Shown: positions 47,301 to 58,296 of the stretch, piece after piece
How positions within the stretch are numbered: position 1 is the first letter of the stretch
How the letters are laid out: each line of letters opens with the position of its first letter
Assembly: GCA_016946835.1 (NCBI GenBank)
Contig: JACVTC010000055.1
Location: forward strand, 845,001 to 909,000
From: Neocallimastix lanati (nom. inval.)
Taxonomy: Eukaryota; Neocallimastigomycota; Neocallimastigomycetes; Neocallimastigales; Neocallimastigaceae
Length of the DNA stretch: 64,000 nt
Direction: 5' to 3'
Made by a program: the position numbers and the translations under genes
The notes under the pieces: generated by a model
Database searches by the model: none
What the model was told of the DNA's origin: nothing
What the model saw: only the letters and a program-made list of their open reading frames with translations

Positions 47301-48399
47301 TTCAAATAAAAAGAATACTGAAAAAGCTCAAACTGCTTTTAATCGAGGTTTGTACTGGAGTTTCGGGTTTAAAAATAAAACCTCCAATACTTCAATTTAC
47401 AATATGTCTAAGGAACTTTCTATACCTCCTATAGCTAGTTTTTGTGCTAAGGCGATGATTCGATGCTTTAAAAAGTGGAAAGATTCTTCTTGTATTATTT
47501 CTCATTTAGTCAAAAATATACCTACACTTTCTCACTATTCATGGACGAAAAAAGCACGGAGTTTAGCAGTACACAAGCACAGTAATAAACTTCCTGGAGA
47601 AATAAGGAAGTTTTACTGGGAAAATATTCATTATTCAAGCACTCCTGCGATCAGATCTACAAAATACAAGAAATTTAAATTTGGTTTTAAAAAATTTATT
47701 CATCGTCTATCACTTAAATATTCACAATTTTCTCTTGGATTTTTTTGGATTGGACGAATTAAATGTGGATTCAAATTTGATGTAAAAACGTATGTTAAAA
47801 GTAATCTAGTATCAGAAAATTGCCCAACATACTGCCCTTGTTGTGGTGAGAGTAACAGCATACCTAGTTTTACACACTGGATACTTTTATGTCCTAAATT
47901 TGAAGAATTTAGGCAACATTTCATTCCCTTTGTTGATGAAATTTTTATTAATTTTTCTCTAATTGTTCATGAGAAATCATTGAACATTCCTGATGATAAA
48001 GAGGAAGATTTTGATGATAATATCAATTTTTACGTGCTGTGTCTCCTTCTTGGCGGAAATGCAGTATTTGAAATCTTAAAGATCGGCTCGGGGGAAAGAA
48101 GGCGATATATTAATAATATTTTTCAATCACCTTCGAACGAGTCTTCTTTCCCGATTTCATATTTTGTGGGGCTTGCGGAATTCCTTACTAACGTTATGCC
48201 TATTGTGATTGGTGATTTTTACACCATGATCGATTTGTATAGTGTTAGACCTACCGTTGTCAAGAGCGTCGACGTCGTAACGATAAGGCAAAGAAGAAAT
48301 TCTGATACAGATTCGAATGATAATTTTCATCCACATGGGGTTATCTTCGATGAATGGGAAGAGTTAGAGGCCTTTTCGTCCTCGAATCTCATAACGTAG
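44314..48399 (+). CDS. LINE polyprotein: APE endonuclease, reverse transcriptase, zinc knuckle
   Basis: 1361 residues, no internal stop. Residues 1-125 form an N-terminal extension of unknown fold. The apurinic-type endonuclease spans about 138-357, with Q171-E172, GDFN (281-284) and SDH (348-350) as catalytic markers. The reverse transcriptase spans about 600-905, with KAPGPDGIP, IPKKGDLSDCNNYRGISL, FLDLKKAYDS (D764), RGVRQGCPLSP (819-829) and the FADD catalytic pair (D862, D863). A thumb and linker follow, then a CCHC-type knuckle C1174-x2-C1177-x10-H1188-x4-C1193, then an acidic C-terminal region. The protein nicks target DNA and primes reverse transcription of its own RNA. The ATG at 44314 follows an in-frame TAA about 18 bases upstream. 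All catalytic residues are present, so it may be active. No separate ORF1 is present; the N-terminal extension may replace it. Confidence 0.95.
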   Translation: MSTIRRGLRLYGPDHDKFVLIFIHDLESWTESRLWEFLSKKISNCNEVVHGIVKKHYINMENYFILRVNYNNCTDYLKVIYLITKHLPVKRIKWKITSRIRTFSNVNHNSTRYYSEPSIPISESLLYANPFSNTKYFNLCISWNINGWNSEKRDGLTNFNSIFNPICICLQEVGNSSFLNSFSNSYPFLNHYRTVLRRADKKIPGMRGLYIGVHSSCQFTNDDFEYRYILSVNIFSFWGVRCSLGNIYIPSKKHKDSREKAETDFANWLKNHQNNPSAIVGDFNMTKQQLKDLILRISPQWFVMDMVGHQFTWSNGGKNSCIDFIVVNDKLRNYLNIASVCYSFNDISDHLPLILSCKKISPDGFVTPPRDKQIKWSNRICRDKREAIFSHNKFTCLLDEFEHNDNLDSNTMVKKLLDTANKIGDDIQARVPTNLQGSAFHCPAYIKKLSHEKHLFYKRIKNFKLRNDLSNLQEFCDLSKEYRVLSDYIISIKRNIRNIRFNNLIHSIGECFLKNDAQRGWSGLKKISKPSYSPSQSPVYIKDKEGNVLVSQEDQLNRFAEHYEELASDITGHSLNENYWKRILNNSSTPQVSWDINQPISMSEIHSTVLSMKNNKAPGPDGIPTEFFKAFFNSESRNSSQDDSNQEVTYSDCAKCLLLLFNKIWDGDFPNEWNSASIVSIPKKGDLSDCNNYRGISLINVGLKILSKIVTKRISDYAFSNGIIRPEQFGFRNKEECISLFVSIREICQRRKFKDKFTFLAFLDLKKAYDSVPIYNILTKLDNLGIRGKCLQFITNLYLTSKARANFNGKLSKEFPIHRGVRQGCPLSPILFNIFINDIFDKCKRYGVITEKKKCCGGLFADDIVLLAPTKSSLKNLLNIAHDWGIKNEMTFGINKCATLVVKPKNFIPSRHYENPTFRLGMNYIPSTNQYTYLGIPFNESLDLKPIIAKMNSKINYTVNSFFRFLTNRNVPFYFKTRILVSFVLSSVLYYAPLLGSNKKNTEKAQTAFNRGLYWSFGFKNKTSNTSIYNMSKELSIPPIASFCAKAMIRCFKKWKDSSCIISHLVKNIPTLSHYSWTKKARSLAVHKHSNKLPGEIRKFYWENIHYSSTPAIRSTKYKKFKFGFKKFIHRLSLKYSQFSLGFFWIGRIKCGFKFDVKTYVKSNLVSENCPTYCPCCGESNSIPSFTHWILLCPKFEEFRQHFIPFVDEIFINFSLIVHEKSLNIPDDKEEDFDDNINFYVLCLLLGGNAVFEILKIGSGERRRYINNIFQSPSNESSFPISYFVGLAEFLTNVMPIVIGDFYTMIDLYSVRPTVVKSVDVVTIRQRRNSDTDSNDNFHPHGVIFDEWEELEAFSSSNLIT

Positions 48400-48487
48400 T
48401 TTTTTAATATTAATATAAAAAATTTTCATGTATTTAAATTTCATGTATTTTTTAAAAAAAATATTATTAAATAAAGTTTATTCCTAG

Positions 48488-48519
<32 letters not shown>

Positions 48520-48523
<4 letters not shown>

Positions 48524-49890
48524 TTTTTTTTAAAAAATTATATTTATTATATAAAAAAATCATTTTTTGAATTTTTTTTAAAAACAATTTTAAATAATAT
48601 ATATATATAGTTTAATAGGAAACATTTTTATTCATCATTATCATTTTTATTTCAAAAAATTAATAGTAATTTTTAATAAAGATGAATATATAAATTTTAT
48701 ATTTTTTTATTATATATATTTATATATATTTTTTTTTATTTTAAATATTTTTAAAAAAAAATATATTATATTTTATTTTTATAAAATGATTTTTTTTTAA
48801 TAATTTAGTTTATACAAAAAAAAAAAAAAAAAAAATAAAAAAAAAAAATAAAAATAAAAATAAAAATAAAATTACAGTTTTTTTTTTTTTTTTGTTCTAA
48901 TAATGCAACTCTAAGGCTTATTCAAAGTTAAACTTAATAATTACATGTTATTATTTACTATTTAATTATTCAATTATTCAATTATTTATTAATAAATACT
49001 CTTTTAATTCTTTTCATTATTTAATTATTTATTATTTCATTTCATTATTTCTTATTTCTTATTTCTTATTTCTTATTTATTAATAAATACTCTTTTAATT
49101 ATTATTTATATTTATTATTTGCTATTTATTATTTATTATTCAATTATTTATTATTTATTATTTATTATTTATTATTTATTATTTATTATTTATTATTTAT
49201 TATTTATTATTTATTATTTATTATTTATTATTTATTATTTATTATTTATTATTTATTATTTATTATTTATTATTTATTATTTATTATTTATTTTTTATTA
49301 TTTAATTATTATTTATTATTTATTATTTATTATTGAATTATTTATTATTTATTATTTATTATTTATTATTTATTATTTATTATTTATTATTCAATTATTT
49401 ATTATTTATTATTTATTATTTATTATTTATTATTTATTATTTATTATTCAATTATTTATTATTTATTATTTATTATTTATTATTCAATTATTTATTATTC
49501 AATTATTTAATATTTCATTCAATGAAAAATAAAAATAAAATTAAAAAAAAAGTATTTTATATTAAAAAGTAATATTATCACTATTATTTATTATTATTTT
49601 ATTATTTTAATTTTTTTTCTTAACCAAAATAATGAATGAATGAATGAAAATGTTTTTAATTTTCTATTTAATAAAGTATGAATGAGAGAATTTTCTAAAT
49701 TGTGTCTCTCATGTGGAAAAATAAAAACTTTATTAGGAAAAGATCATTTTCATTTATTTTAATGGTGAAGATAAGTACAAAAAAAAAAAAAAAAAAGAAA
49801 AGAAATTAAATAATAATAATAATAATAATAATAATCATAATAATAATAATAAATAATAATAATAATAATAATAATGACATATGAATGATA
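48520..49890. other. 3' region of unit C, right part (after the LINE)
   Basis: Continues the unit: AATGCAACTCTAAGGCTTAT near 48903, TTAATAAATACTCTTTTAAT twice, a long (TTATTTA)n array, (ATGA)n, the GAATGAGAGAATTTTCTAAA block near 49680 and (TAA)n. The spurious Tyr/Leu/Ile-rich ORFs here are satellite translations. Confidence 0.7.
49130..49515. repeat. (TTATTTA)n heptanucleotide array in unit C
   Basis: Roughly 50 heptamers interrupted by TTATTCAAT variants; much longer than the matching arrays in units A and B. Confidence 0.9.
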
Positions 49891-49912
49891 AATAAATAAT
49901 TATGACATAACT

Positions 49913-49949
<37 letters not shown>

Positions 49950-50127
49950 GTAATCAAAGTTTATTTATATATTAAAGAAAATAAAAAATATAATTGTATA
50001 GAGAAATTTATATATAAAAAAAAAAAAAAAAAAAAAAAAAATTAAATATTAATAAAAATAGAAAAAGTTCTATATTTGGTATAATTAATATTTAATCTTT
50101 CATATTTTACTTTTTTAATTATATAAA

Positions 50128-50380
50128 TAATAAATAATAAATAATAAATAATAAATAATAAATAATAAATAATAAATAATAAAAAGAATTAAAAGAGTAT
50201 TTATTAATAAATAATAAATAATAAAAAGAATTAAAAAAGTATTGATTAATAAACAAATAATAAATAGTAAATAATAAATAATAAAAAGAGTATTTATTAA
50301 TAAGTAATAAATAATAAATAATAAAAAGAATTAAAAGAGTATTTATTAATAAATAATAAATAATAAATAATAAATGATAA
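50128..50380 (-). repeat. Inverted copies of a motif from the tandem units, with (TAAATAA)n
   Basis: ATTAAAAGAGTATTTATTAA, the reverse complement of the TTAATAAATACTCTTTTAAT motif that marks the units' 3' regions, occurs about four times (some with small changes) between heptamer tracts. Confidence 0.7.
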
Positions 50381-51283
50381 TTGAAAAATAATTTAAGCAT
50401 ATACAAATAGCAACAAATGAACAAATTTTATAATAATTATATAAATGAAGATTAAATTTTATTTTTATATTTATATCCATATTTTATATCCATATTTATT
50501 AACAAAAAAAATTCTTTTTGTATATTTTATTTATTTCTTTATTTATACTTAATTTAAACTTTATTATTATTTAAATTTTATACTTTTTTTGTATATTTTT
50601 CTATTAATTAATTTTATTTTTTATATTTTATTATTCATTTTTTTTCTTGGTATTATTATTAAATATTATACTTTTTTTTTTTTTTTTTTTTTTAATATTA
50701 TTAATTATTATTAATTATACTTTTTACTCATTAGAGTGGAAATAGATTAAAATTTAAGTTTCATTTCTTAAAAGATGGAAAATGCATTCTGTTATTCTGT
50801 TTATTATTATTATTATTATTATGAATAGTATTTATTATACTTTTTTTAGTTATTATGAATATCATTTATTATACTTTTTTTTATTATTATGAATATCATT
50901 TATTATGATTATTATTGTTTATTAATTATTATTGGTTATTTTTTATTATGAATAAAAGTTTTAAATTTTTTTTTTTTAATTTTTATTTAATTTTAATTAA
51001 CTTTAAAATTTAATAATTAAAAAAAGAAATGATGAATAATAATTAATAAGAGTGACATAAATTAAATCTTCCTATTATTACATATTAAATAATATAAAAA
51101 ATAAATTAAAAAAAATCTTTGAAATAAAAACAAAAATAAAAAAAATAAAAAAAAAATTAATAATAATTTCTATCATCATTGGTTCAAATTAATTAATTAA
51201 TTAATTAGTTATTGATCTAAAATGGTTTGTGTAACTATAAAAAAGTTTAATTTTTGAAGTTAATTTTGAAATTAAATGAGATA

Positions 51284-51834
51284 AAATAAAAGATAAAAAT
51301 ATAAAATAAAATATAGATATAAAATAAAATATAAAATAAAATATAAAATAAAATATAGATATAAAATAAAATATAAAATAAAATATAAAATAAAATATAG
51401 ATATAAAATAAAATATAAAATAAAATATAAAATAAAATATAGATATAAAATAAAATATAAAATAAAATATAAAATAAAATATAGATATAAAATAAAATAT
51501 AAAATAAAATATAAAATAAAATATAGATATAAAATAAAATATAAAATAAAATATAAAATAAAATATAGATATAAAATAAAATATAAAATAAAATATAAAA
51601 TAAAATATAGATATAAAATAAAATATAAAATAAAATATAAAATAAAATATAGATATAAAATAAAATATAAAATAAAATATAAAATAAAATATAGATATAA
51701 AATAAAATATAAAATAAAATATAAAATAAAATATAGATATAAAATATAAAATAAAATATAAAATAAAATATAGATATAAAATAAAATATGAAATAAAATA
51801 TAAAATAAAATGTAGATATAAAATATAAAATTTA
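51284..51834. repeat. 42-bp minisatellite, about 12 copies
   Basis: Unit starting ATAGATATAAAATAAAATAT and made of an ATAGAT step plus AAAATAAAATAT sub-units. The period is 42 bases (14 codons), so it yields a repetitive open frame on the minus strand (LYFILYFILYFILY per unit) that has no sign of being a gene. Confidence 0.93.
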
Positions 51835-52687
51835 AATATTTAATTTTTTTTTTTTTTTTTTGTTTCATTGTTCATTTTCTGTCATTTTCTTTTATGTTCA
51901 TGATTGCAATGAAAAAAGTGAAAAAAAAATATGAATAAACAAATGAATGATTTTTTAGGAAAGAAAACATTAAATATTAATAACTTATCAGAATAACAAT
52001 AATAAACTCAGTAGTTAATGCACTCTTAACCATACCTAATAAATAAATAATAAGTAATTGAATAATAAATAATAAGCAATTGAATAATAAAAGGTTAATA
52101 GTAATATATTAATATATTTATTTATTTATTTATTAATTAATTTTTTTTTTTTATACATTTAAAAATACCAATTATATTAATATTAATAGACACTTTTTCT
52201 TTTGTATTATTTTTTATAATAAAAATATAGAAAATAAAAAATAAAAAATAAAAAAAAAAATTAAACAATATAAACAATATAAACAATATAATAAGTAATG
52301 ATTTAATATTTAATTATAGAATATTTAATATTAAAATAATAAAATAATAAAATAATAAAATAATTTAACATAATAGTAAAATAATAAATAATAAAATAAA
52401 AAAATAATAAATAATAATGTAATAAATAAATAAATAAATAAATAATAAAATAAATAAATAAATAAATAAATAATAAAATAAATTATTTTTTTTTTAATTA
52501 TTAATGAAATAAGATAAAAATAAAAATAAAAATAAAAATAAAAATAAAAATAAAATAAAATTTGAATAACGTTAAAAGATCATCAATATATCCAGTATAA
52601 ATTCATTCATATAAATTAATTGCAAATAAAGTAGCCAATGTTTAACCAGCACCGATCATTGATTTTTTTTTTGATTTCATTATATAC

Positions 52688-52825
52688 AAAAAAATAAAAA
52701 ATAAAAAATAAAAAATAAAAAATAAAAAATAAAAAATAAAAAATAAAAAATAAAAAATAAAAAATAAAAAATAAAAAATAAAAAATAAAAAATAAAAAAT
52801 AAAAAATAAAAAATAAAAAATAAAA
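52688..52825. repeat. (AAAAAAT)n heptanucleotide array
   Basis: About 19 almost perfect copies. Confidence 0.93.
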
Positions 52826-53773
52826 TAGTTTATTATACAATAAATAATTTATTTATTGAATACATATTAAGAGTACCTTTCCATCACTTGAATACTTTCG
52901 ACTATTACAATTATTTCTATTCATTATTTCTAGTATATATACATAATTAAAACAAAACAAATTAAAACAAATTAATTAAAAAAAAAAAAAAAGTTAAATA
53001 ATGAATTACTAAATCAGTCATAATTTTATTATTAAATGTAAAACATTTTAATCCTAAATTTATTTTCTTTTTTTTTTTATGAAGTATATATATATATCAT
53101 TATCTATTATTATCTATTATTGCTATATATTATTTATTATTTGTTGTATATTACTTAGTACTTTTTATTTATACACTATTAAAATTTTACAATTCAATGC
53201 CATGTTTTTTATTTTTTTGTTTTATTATTATTTACTATTTATTATTTATTATCTATTAGAATTATATAATCATTGCCATGCTTTTATTGTTATTGTTTAT
53301 TATTGTTTATTGTTTATTATTCCATTATTTATTTATTAATATTCTATTATTATGCATATATTTTTTTTTTATTAAAATATTCTATTATTATATATATATA
53401 TTTATTAATAATATTCTATCATTATGTATACATTTATAATAATATTCTATCATTATGTATACATTTTTTATTGTTTATTATTATTCAATTATTTTATTAT
53501 TTATTATTCCATCATTTATTTATTATTATTCTGTCATTTATTTTATTTATTATTTATTATTCCATCATTTATTTATTATTTTATTATTTATTTATTTACT
53601 AATTTGTTAATATTAGTTAATAATTGTATACTAATAAAATGTATTCCATTCTATTTTACTAATATTAACTAATAATAAAGTAAAAATAATTACAATGAAA
53701 AAAAATTTTATTTTTTTTTTTTCATCCTCTTCTTCTTATTTCTTTTCTAATACGTCATTTAATTAAATTAAAT

Positions 53774-53910
53774 AATGCAATAATGCAATAATGCAATAAT
53801 GCAATATTAAATAATGATATAATGATATAATGATATAATGAAATATTAAATAATTCAATATTAAATAATTAAATAATGAAATAATTCAATATTAAATAAT
53901 GAAATAATGA
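53774..53910. repeat. Mixed (ATAATGCA)/(ATAATGAT)-type short repeats
   Basis: AATAATGCAATAATGCA and ATGATATAATGATATA blocks with TTCAATATTAAATAA spacers. Confidence 0.7.
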
Positions 53911-55864
53911 AATAATTAAAAAAAAATTAAAAATTAAAATTTCGAATATAAATTAAATTTTTTTTTTTAAAGTTTTTTTTAATATTAAATTAAATTTACT
54001 ATTAATTTCTCTTTTTTTTTTTTTTTTTTTAATATAATATTTTCTATATTAAAAAAAGTTTAATTAATAATATTTCAAATGAGAAACACAAACCTTAAAA
54101 TTAAATTTAAGATAAACTCTATTTTTAACATTATTCAAAACTCTTTTTTCTCTTTTTTTTTGTTAAACATATAATATTTAATTAATTATTCAATTATTTA
54201 AATATTTAAATATTTATTTATTTATTATTCAATTATTCAATTATTTAATAATAAATACTCTTTTAATTCTTTTTATTATTTATTATGAACATTAGTTATT
54301 ATTATTGTATTAAATTTCTTTTTTATTTTTTTTTTTTTGTCTTTCTTTATGCTAATTTTTTTTTTGTTTTCCTTTATTTATAATAATGATCATGGCTTTG
54401 AATGTTTTTTTTTTTTATTTCTAAATGTTATGCTTAAATTAAAATTATTAAAGTAACCCATAATTAATAGGATAGGATAGAATAGAATTTTATTAATTAC
54501 ATATATATACAGATAAAAAAAAAAAAAAAAAAACAAAGGATATTTATAAATATTTAGAATTTTTATTTCATTAACAAAACATTTATAAATTAACATAAAA
54601 TAACCTTTCTTTTATTGCTAATCTTTAAATCTCATTATTTATTTATTTATTATGTTTTATTTTTTTTTATTTACAATTATTTCTTTCATTGTTATTATCT
54701 TTCATATATATAATTATATATAAAATTTTTTCTTAAAAAAAAACAATAACAATAACAATAACAATAACAATAAATAAATAAATAAATAATAAATAAATTG
54801 TATAATCTTATTTTAAAAGTATGAATGGATTGTGGGTGGGTGGTATACAAAAATATATAAAAGAAAATAATAAACTTATACCGAAAGTCCGAATTTTTAT
54901 ATTAGTAATTTTATTGATCATTAAATATTATTTATTAATAATAATATTATTTTTATAATAATAATAATAATAATAATAATATTTTATTCATTCATTCATT
55001 CATTTTCTATAGTATTAATTTCTAATATAAAAAATAAAATAAAATAAAATAAAATAAAAATAAAATAAAAAAATAAATTTTAATATTTAATATTATATTT
55101 TTAAAATAATAATTATTAATAATTATTAAAAATAAAAAAAAGAAAAAAAAGATAAAAAAGAAATTTTTAAAATTTAAACATCAATAACAATACTAATATT
55201 TAGAACTGTTGGTTTCTAAATATATAATAATTATTAAAGTAAATAAAAACTAAAAATTTTTTTTTAAAAAAATAAATAATGTTGATAAATCAAATGAATA
55301 TTAATTATTATTATTTTTTAGACTTTACTTTACTATTTATATAATATATATTTATAAAAAAACAAAACAAAACTAAAAAAAAAAAAAAAATTGATATATA
55401 TTATATTATATGATAATCATAATAATCAAGAAAATATTACTTTGAAATATAATAATACTTTGTTAAATGTATAAATGAATATATATTTTATAGGCAAGAC
55501 ATAATAATAGTCATCATCATCATCATCATTATTAATGTTAATCTTGAAACATTCATCTTAACATATTAAATATTTATTTATTTATATGTTTATGTTTTAT
55601 TTAATTTTTTATTTATTTAATTATTTAATTAATTAATTAATTATTTATTTATTAATAACTAATTTTTTTTTTTATCTTGTGCTTCTTTATTATTTTAATA
55701 TTAAATAGGAAAACTTTATTTAATAATAATTAATTAATCTGAACTTTATAGAATATATAACTATAATTTGTTTTTTTATTTTAATATTAACAATTTATAT
55801 CTTATTTAGTTCAGATATATATTAATAATAAAGTTAAATAAAAAAGAAAAAGAAAAAATAAATA

Positions 55865-56210
55865 TGCTAAATATATATAAATAAAAATATATATAAATAT
55901 AAATATATATAAATATAAATATATATAAATATAAATATATATAAATATAAATATATATAAATATAAATATATATAAATATAAATATATATAAATATAAAT
56001 ATATATAAATATAAATATATATAAATATAAATATATATAAATATAAATATATATAAATATAAATATATATAAATATAAATATATATAAATATAAATGTAT
56101 ATAAATATATATAAATATAAATATATATAAATATAAATGTATATAAATATATATAAATATAAATATATATAAATATAAATGTATATAAATATAAATATAT
56201 ATAAATATAT
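55865..56210. repeat. 16-bp minisatellite (ATAAATATAAATATAT)n
   Basis: About 20 copies, with a few longer variants containing ATGTATATAAAT. It produces a spurious minus-strand Tyr/Ile-rich ORF. Confidence 0.9.
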
Positions 56211-56754
56211 TATTAATATTTTTAATATTATCATTATTATTTATTAATAGAAAAAGAAAAAAAAAAAGAGATGAACATGCTTTTTTTTTTTTATTTTTAT
56301 TAAAAAATATTATTCAAATTTAATAATTTTTTTTTTAAAAAAATGATTCGTCAATGGTTTATGGTAAATCAATGGAATATTATCTATTATTCTTATATTA
56401 TTTCATTCTATTTAATTTTATTTTAAATTTAATTGATTAATAAAATTTTTTTTTTTTTTAAATTTGAAACATTTTTTTATTTTTTATTTTATTTATAAGG
56501 ATTTTTGAGACATTTTTTTAATTTATTTTTAATATATAATTAATTATATTAAACAATAGTATTTAAAGTATATTAAATAAAGTTATTAAGTAATCTTATT
56601 TCAATTAAATAAATTAAAATCTTATTTAATAAATAATAATAAAATAAAAAATGTTTAGATTTTAAAAAAGGAAAGAAAGATTTTAATTCGTTATTAATTA
56701 TAGTTTTTTTAAAAAAAAAACAAAAAAACAAAAAATAATAATAATAAATAATTG

Positions 56755-57112
56755 TATAATAAATAATAAATAATAAATAATAAATAATTGAATAATAAAT
56801 AATAAATAATAAATAATAAATAATAAATAATAAATAATAAATAATAAATAATAAATAATAAATAATAAATAATAAATAATTGTATAATAAATAATAAATA
56901 ATAAATAATAAATAATAAATAATAAATAATAAATAATAAATAATAAATAATAAATAATAAATAATAAATAATTGTATAATAAATAATAAATAATAAATAA
57001 TAAATAATAAATAATAAATAATAAATAATAAATAATAAATAATAAATAATAATAAATAATAAATAATAAATAATAAATAATAAATAATAAATAATTGAAT
57101 AATAAATAATAA
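56755..57112. repeat. (TAAATAA)n heptanucleotide array
   Basis: Nearly 50 heptamers broken by AATTGTATAATAA and AATTGAATAATAA interruptions, in the orientation opposite to the arrays in the tandem units. Confidence 0.92.
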
Positions 57113-57344
57113 TAAAAAATACAATAAAAATAAATTAAAATAAAAATAAAAAAAGAAAGAAAATCTGTTAATCCATTTTAAATATTGATATTTTATACAT
57201 TCTTAATATATTTAGGTGTTATATAAAGCATATTTATTATTAATTAATTAATTTAATTAATTTAAAACATCAAAAAATAAATTGTTAAAAAACTAAAAAT
57301 GAAAATGAAAATGAACATATTTAAATAACTATACAACAAAATAA

Positions 57345-57490
57345 AATAAAATATTTCAAAATAAAATAAAATAAAATAAAATAAAATAAAATAAAATAAA
57401 ATATTATAAATATTATAAAATATTATCAAATATTATCAAATATCATAAAATATCATAAAATATCATAAAATACTATAAAATATTATAAAA
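57345..57490. repeat. (AAAAT)n and (TATCATAAAA)-type short repeats
   Basis: A run of AAAAT pentamers at 57355-57400 followed by ATTATCAAAT/ATCATAAAAT units. Confidence 0.85.
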
Positions 57491-58296
57491 TATAATTATA
57501 ATAATAATAATTATAAAAACAATAAAAAAAAAAAAAAGAAAATTATCCATTTTTTCAATAATAATTTCAAATGATTTTACCAATTTTTTTTTTTTTTTAA
57601 TATCTTCTATTTAATCTATTTAAAATAATAAAATTTTATAAATTTATTTATTACAATAATTAAAATTTTATTATTTTATTTGCTTTAATAATATATCATA
57701 TTATATTACTATAATATATTACATTGCATTATAGCCTTATATTATTTTATACTTTTATATATATATATATATATATTTTTTTTTTTTAAAAAAAAAGTAT
57801 ATAAATATTTTAAATTCTTTCAGAATTTTAAATCATCATAATTTAAAAAAAAAAAAAAAAAAAAAAATTAAAAAAAAAAAAAAAGTAAATAAATATAATT
57901 AAAAAGGATAATAATATTTTTATTTCTTAAAAAAAAAAAAAAAATAAAAATATCTTTCATTAATTCCTTTAATATTATATTTATTTTAAAAAAAAAAAAA
58001 TAGTAATAATAAAAAAAAAAAAAAGATATAATTAATATTTTTTTATTATTAGAATTATTTAATTAAAGAGAAACATTCTCTTATATATTTAAGTATTTAA
58101 TATTGTAAAAAAAAATAACAATAAAATAAAATTAAACATAAATATTTTTTTTTTAAAAAAAATTAACAATACAAATAAAGCTTTGTATAGATATAAATAA
58201 TAAATTTTTTAAAAAAGTTAAATTATTATAAAAACAAAAAAAAAAAAACAAAACAAAAATTAAATTATAAAAATATATCTATGTATATATATCAAA

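Larger units (their letters stand above)
43585..48519 (+). mobile_element. Apparently complete LINE (non-LTR retrotransposon) inserted in unit C
   Basis: The 5' boundary is at ACCCCAATGAAGTGG (43585), where unit sequence stops. A 5' UTR of about 730 bases is GC-richer than its surroundings and without a long ORF. One ORF (44314-48399) is followed by a 3' UTR of about 90 bases with AATAAAG near 48471 and a poly-A tail of 29 (48491-48519). Both flanks are T-runs (43568-43584 and 48520-48531), then unit sequence resumes. An intact ORF, pure tail and absence from units A and B indicate a recent insertion, after the unit triplication. The clade cannot be named without a tree; APE endonuclease plus a C-terminal CCHC excludes R2-like elements with restriction-type endonucleases. 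Confidence 0.9.
37964..49890 (+). repeat. Tandem unit C (third copy), split by a LINE
   Basis: Head AATCCTCG at 37969. About 500 bases of the head and transposase region are deleted (junction ATTAAAAATTGAACTATGG near 38163). Unit sequence stops at about 43584, is interrupted by the LINE, resumes at about 48520 and ends near CATATGAATGATAAAT (49879-49894), which is the boundary word before units B and C. Without the LINE its length would be about 7 kb. Confidence 0.9.
49891..58296. other. Gene-free AT desert with many minisatellites
   Basis: No coding island on either strand in 8.4 kb. Content is listed as separate repeats; the remainder is homopolymers, (AT)n, (TAA)n and (TTTA)n. A small GC-richer patch at 52620-52665 lies at the end of a minus-strand frame (NDRCWLNIGYFICN) and is too short to call. 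The promoter of the gene at 58297 should be at the right end. Confidence 0.6.

Noticed and set aside
49119-49572. Tyr/Leu/Ile-rich ORFs
   Set aside because: Produced by the (TTATTTA)n satellite; the same applies to 13477-13818, 50119-50424, 51272-51868, 52616-52840, 53079-53672, 55806-56234 and 56573-57124.
22797-49890. The tandem unit as an LTR retrotransposon with long terminal repeats
   Set aside because: The direct repeats are whole units; no protease, integrase or LTR-type RT occurs between them, and no primer-binding site is seen.
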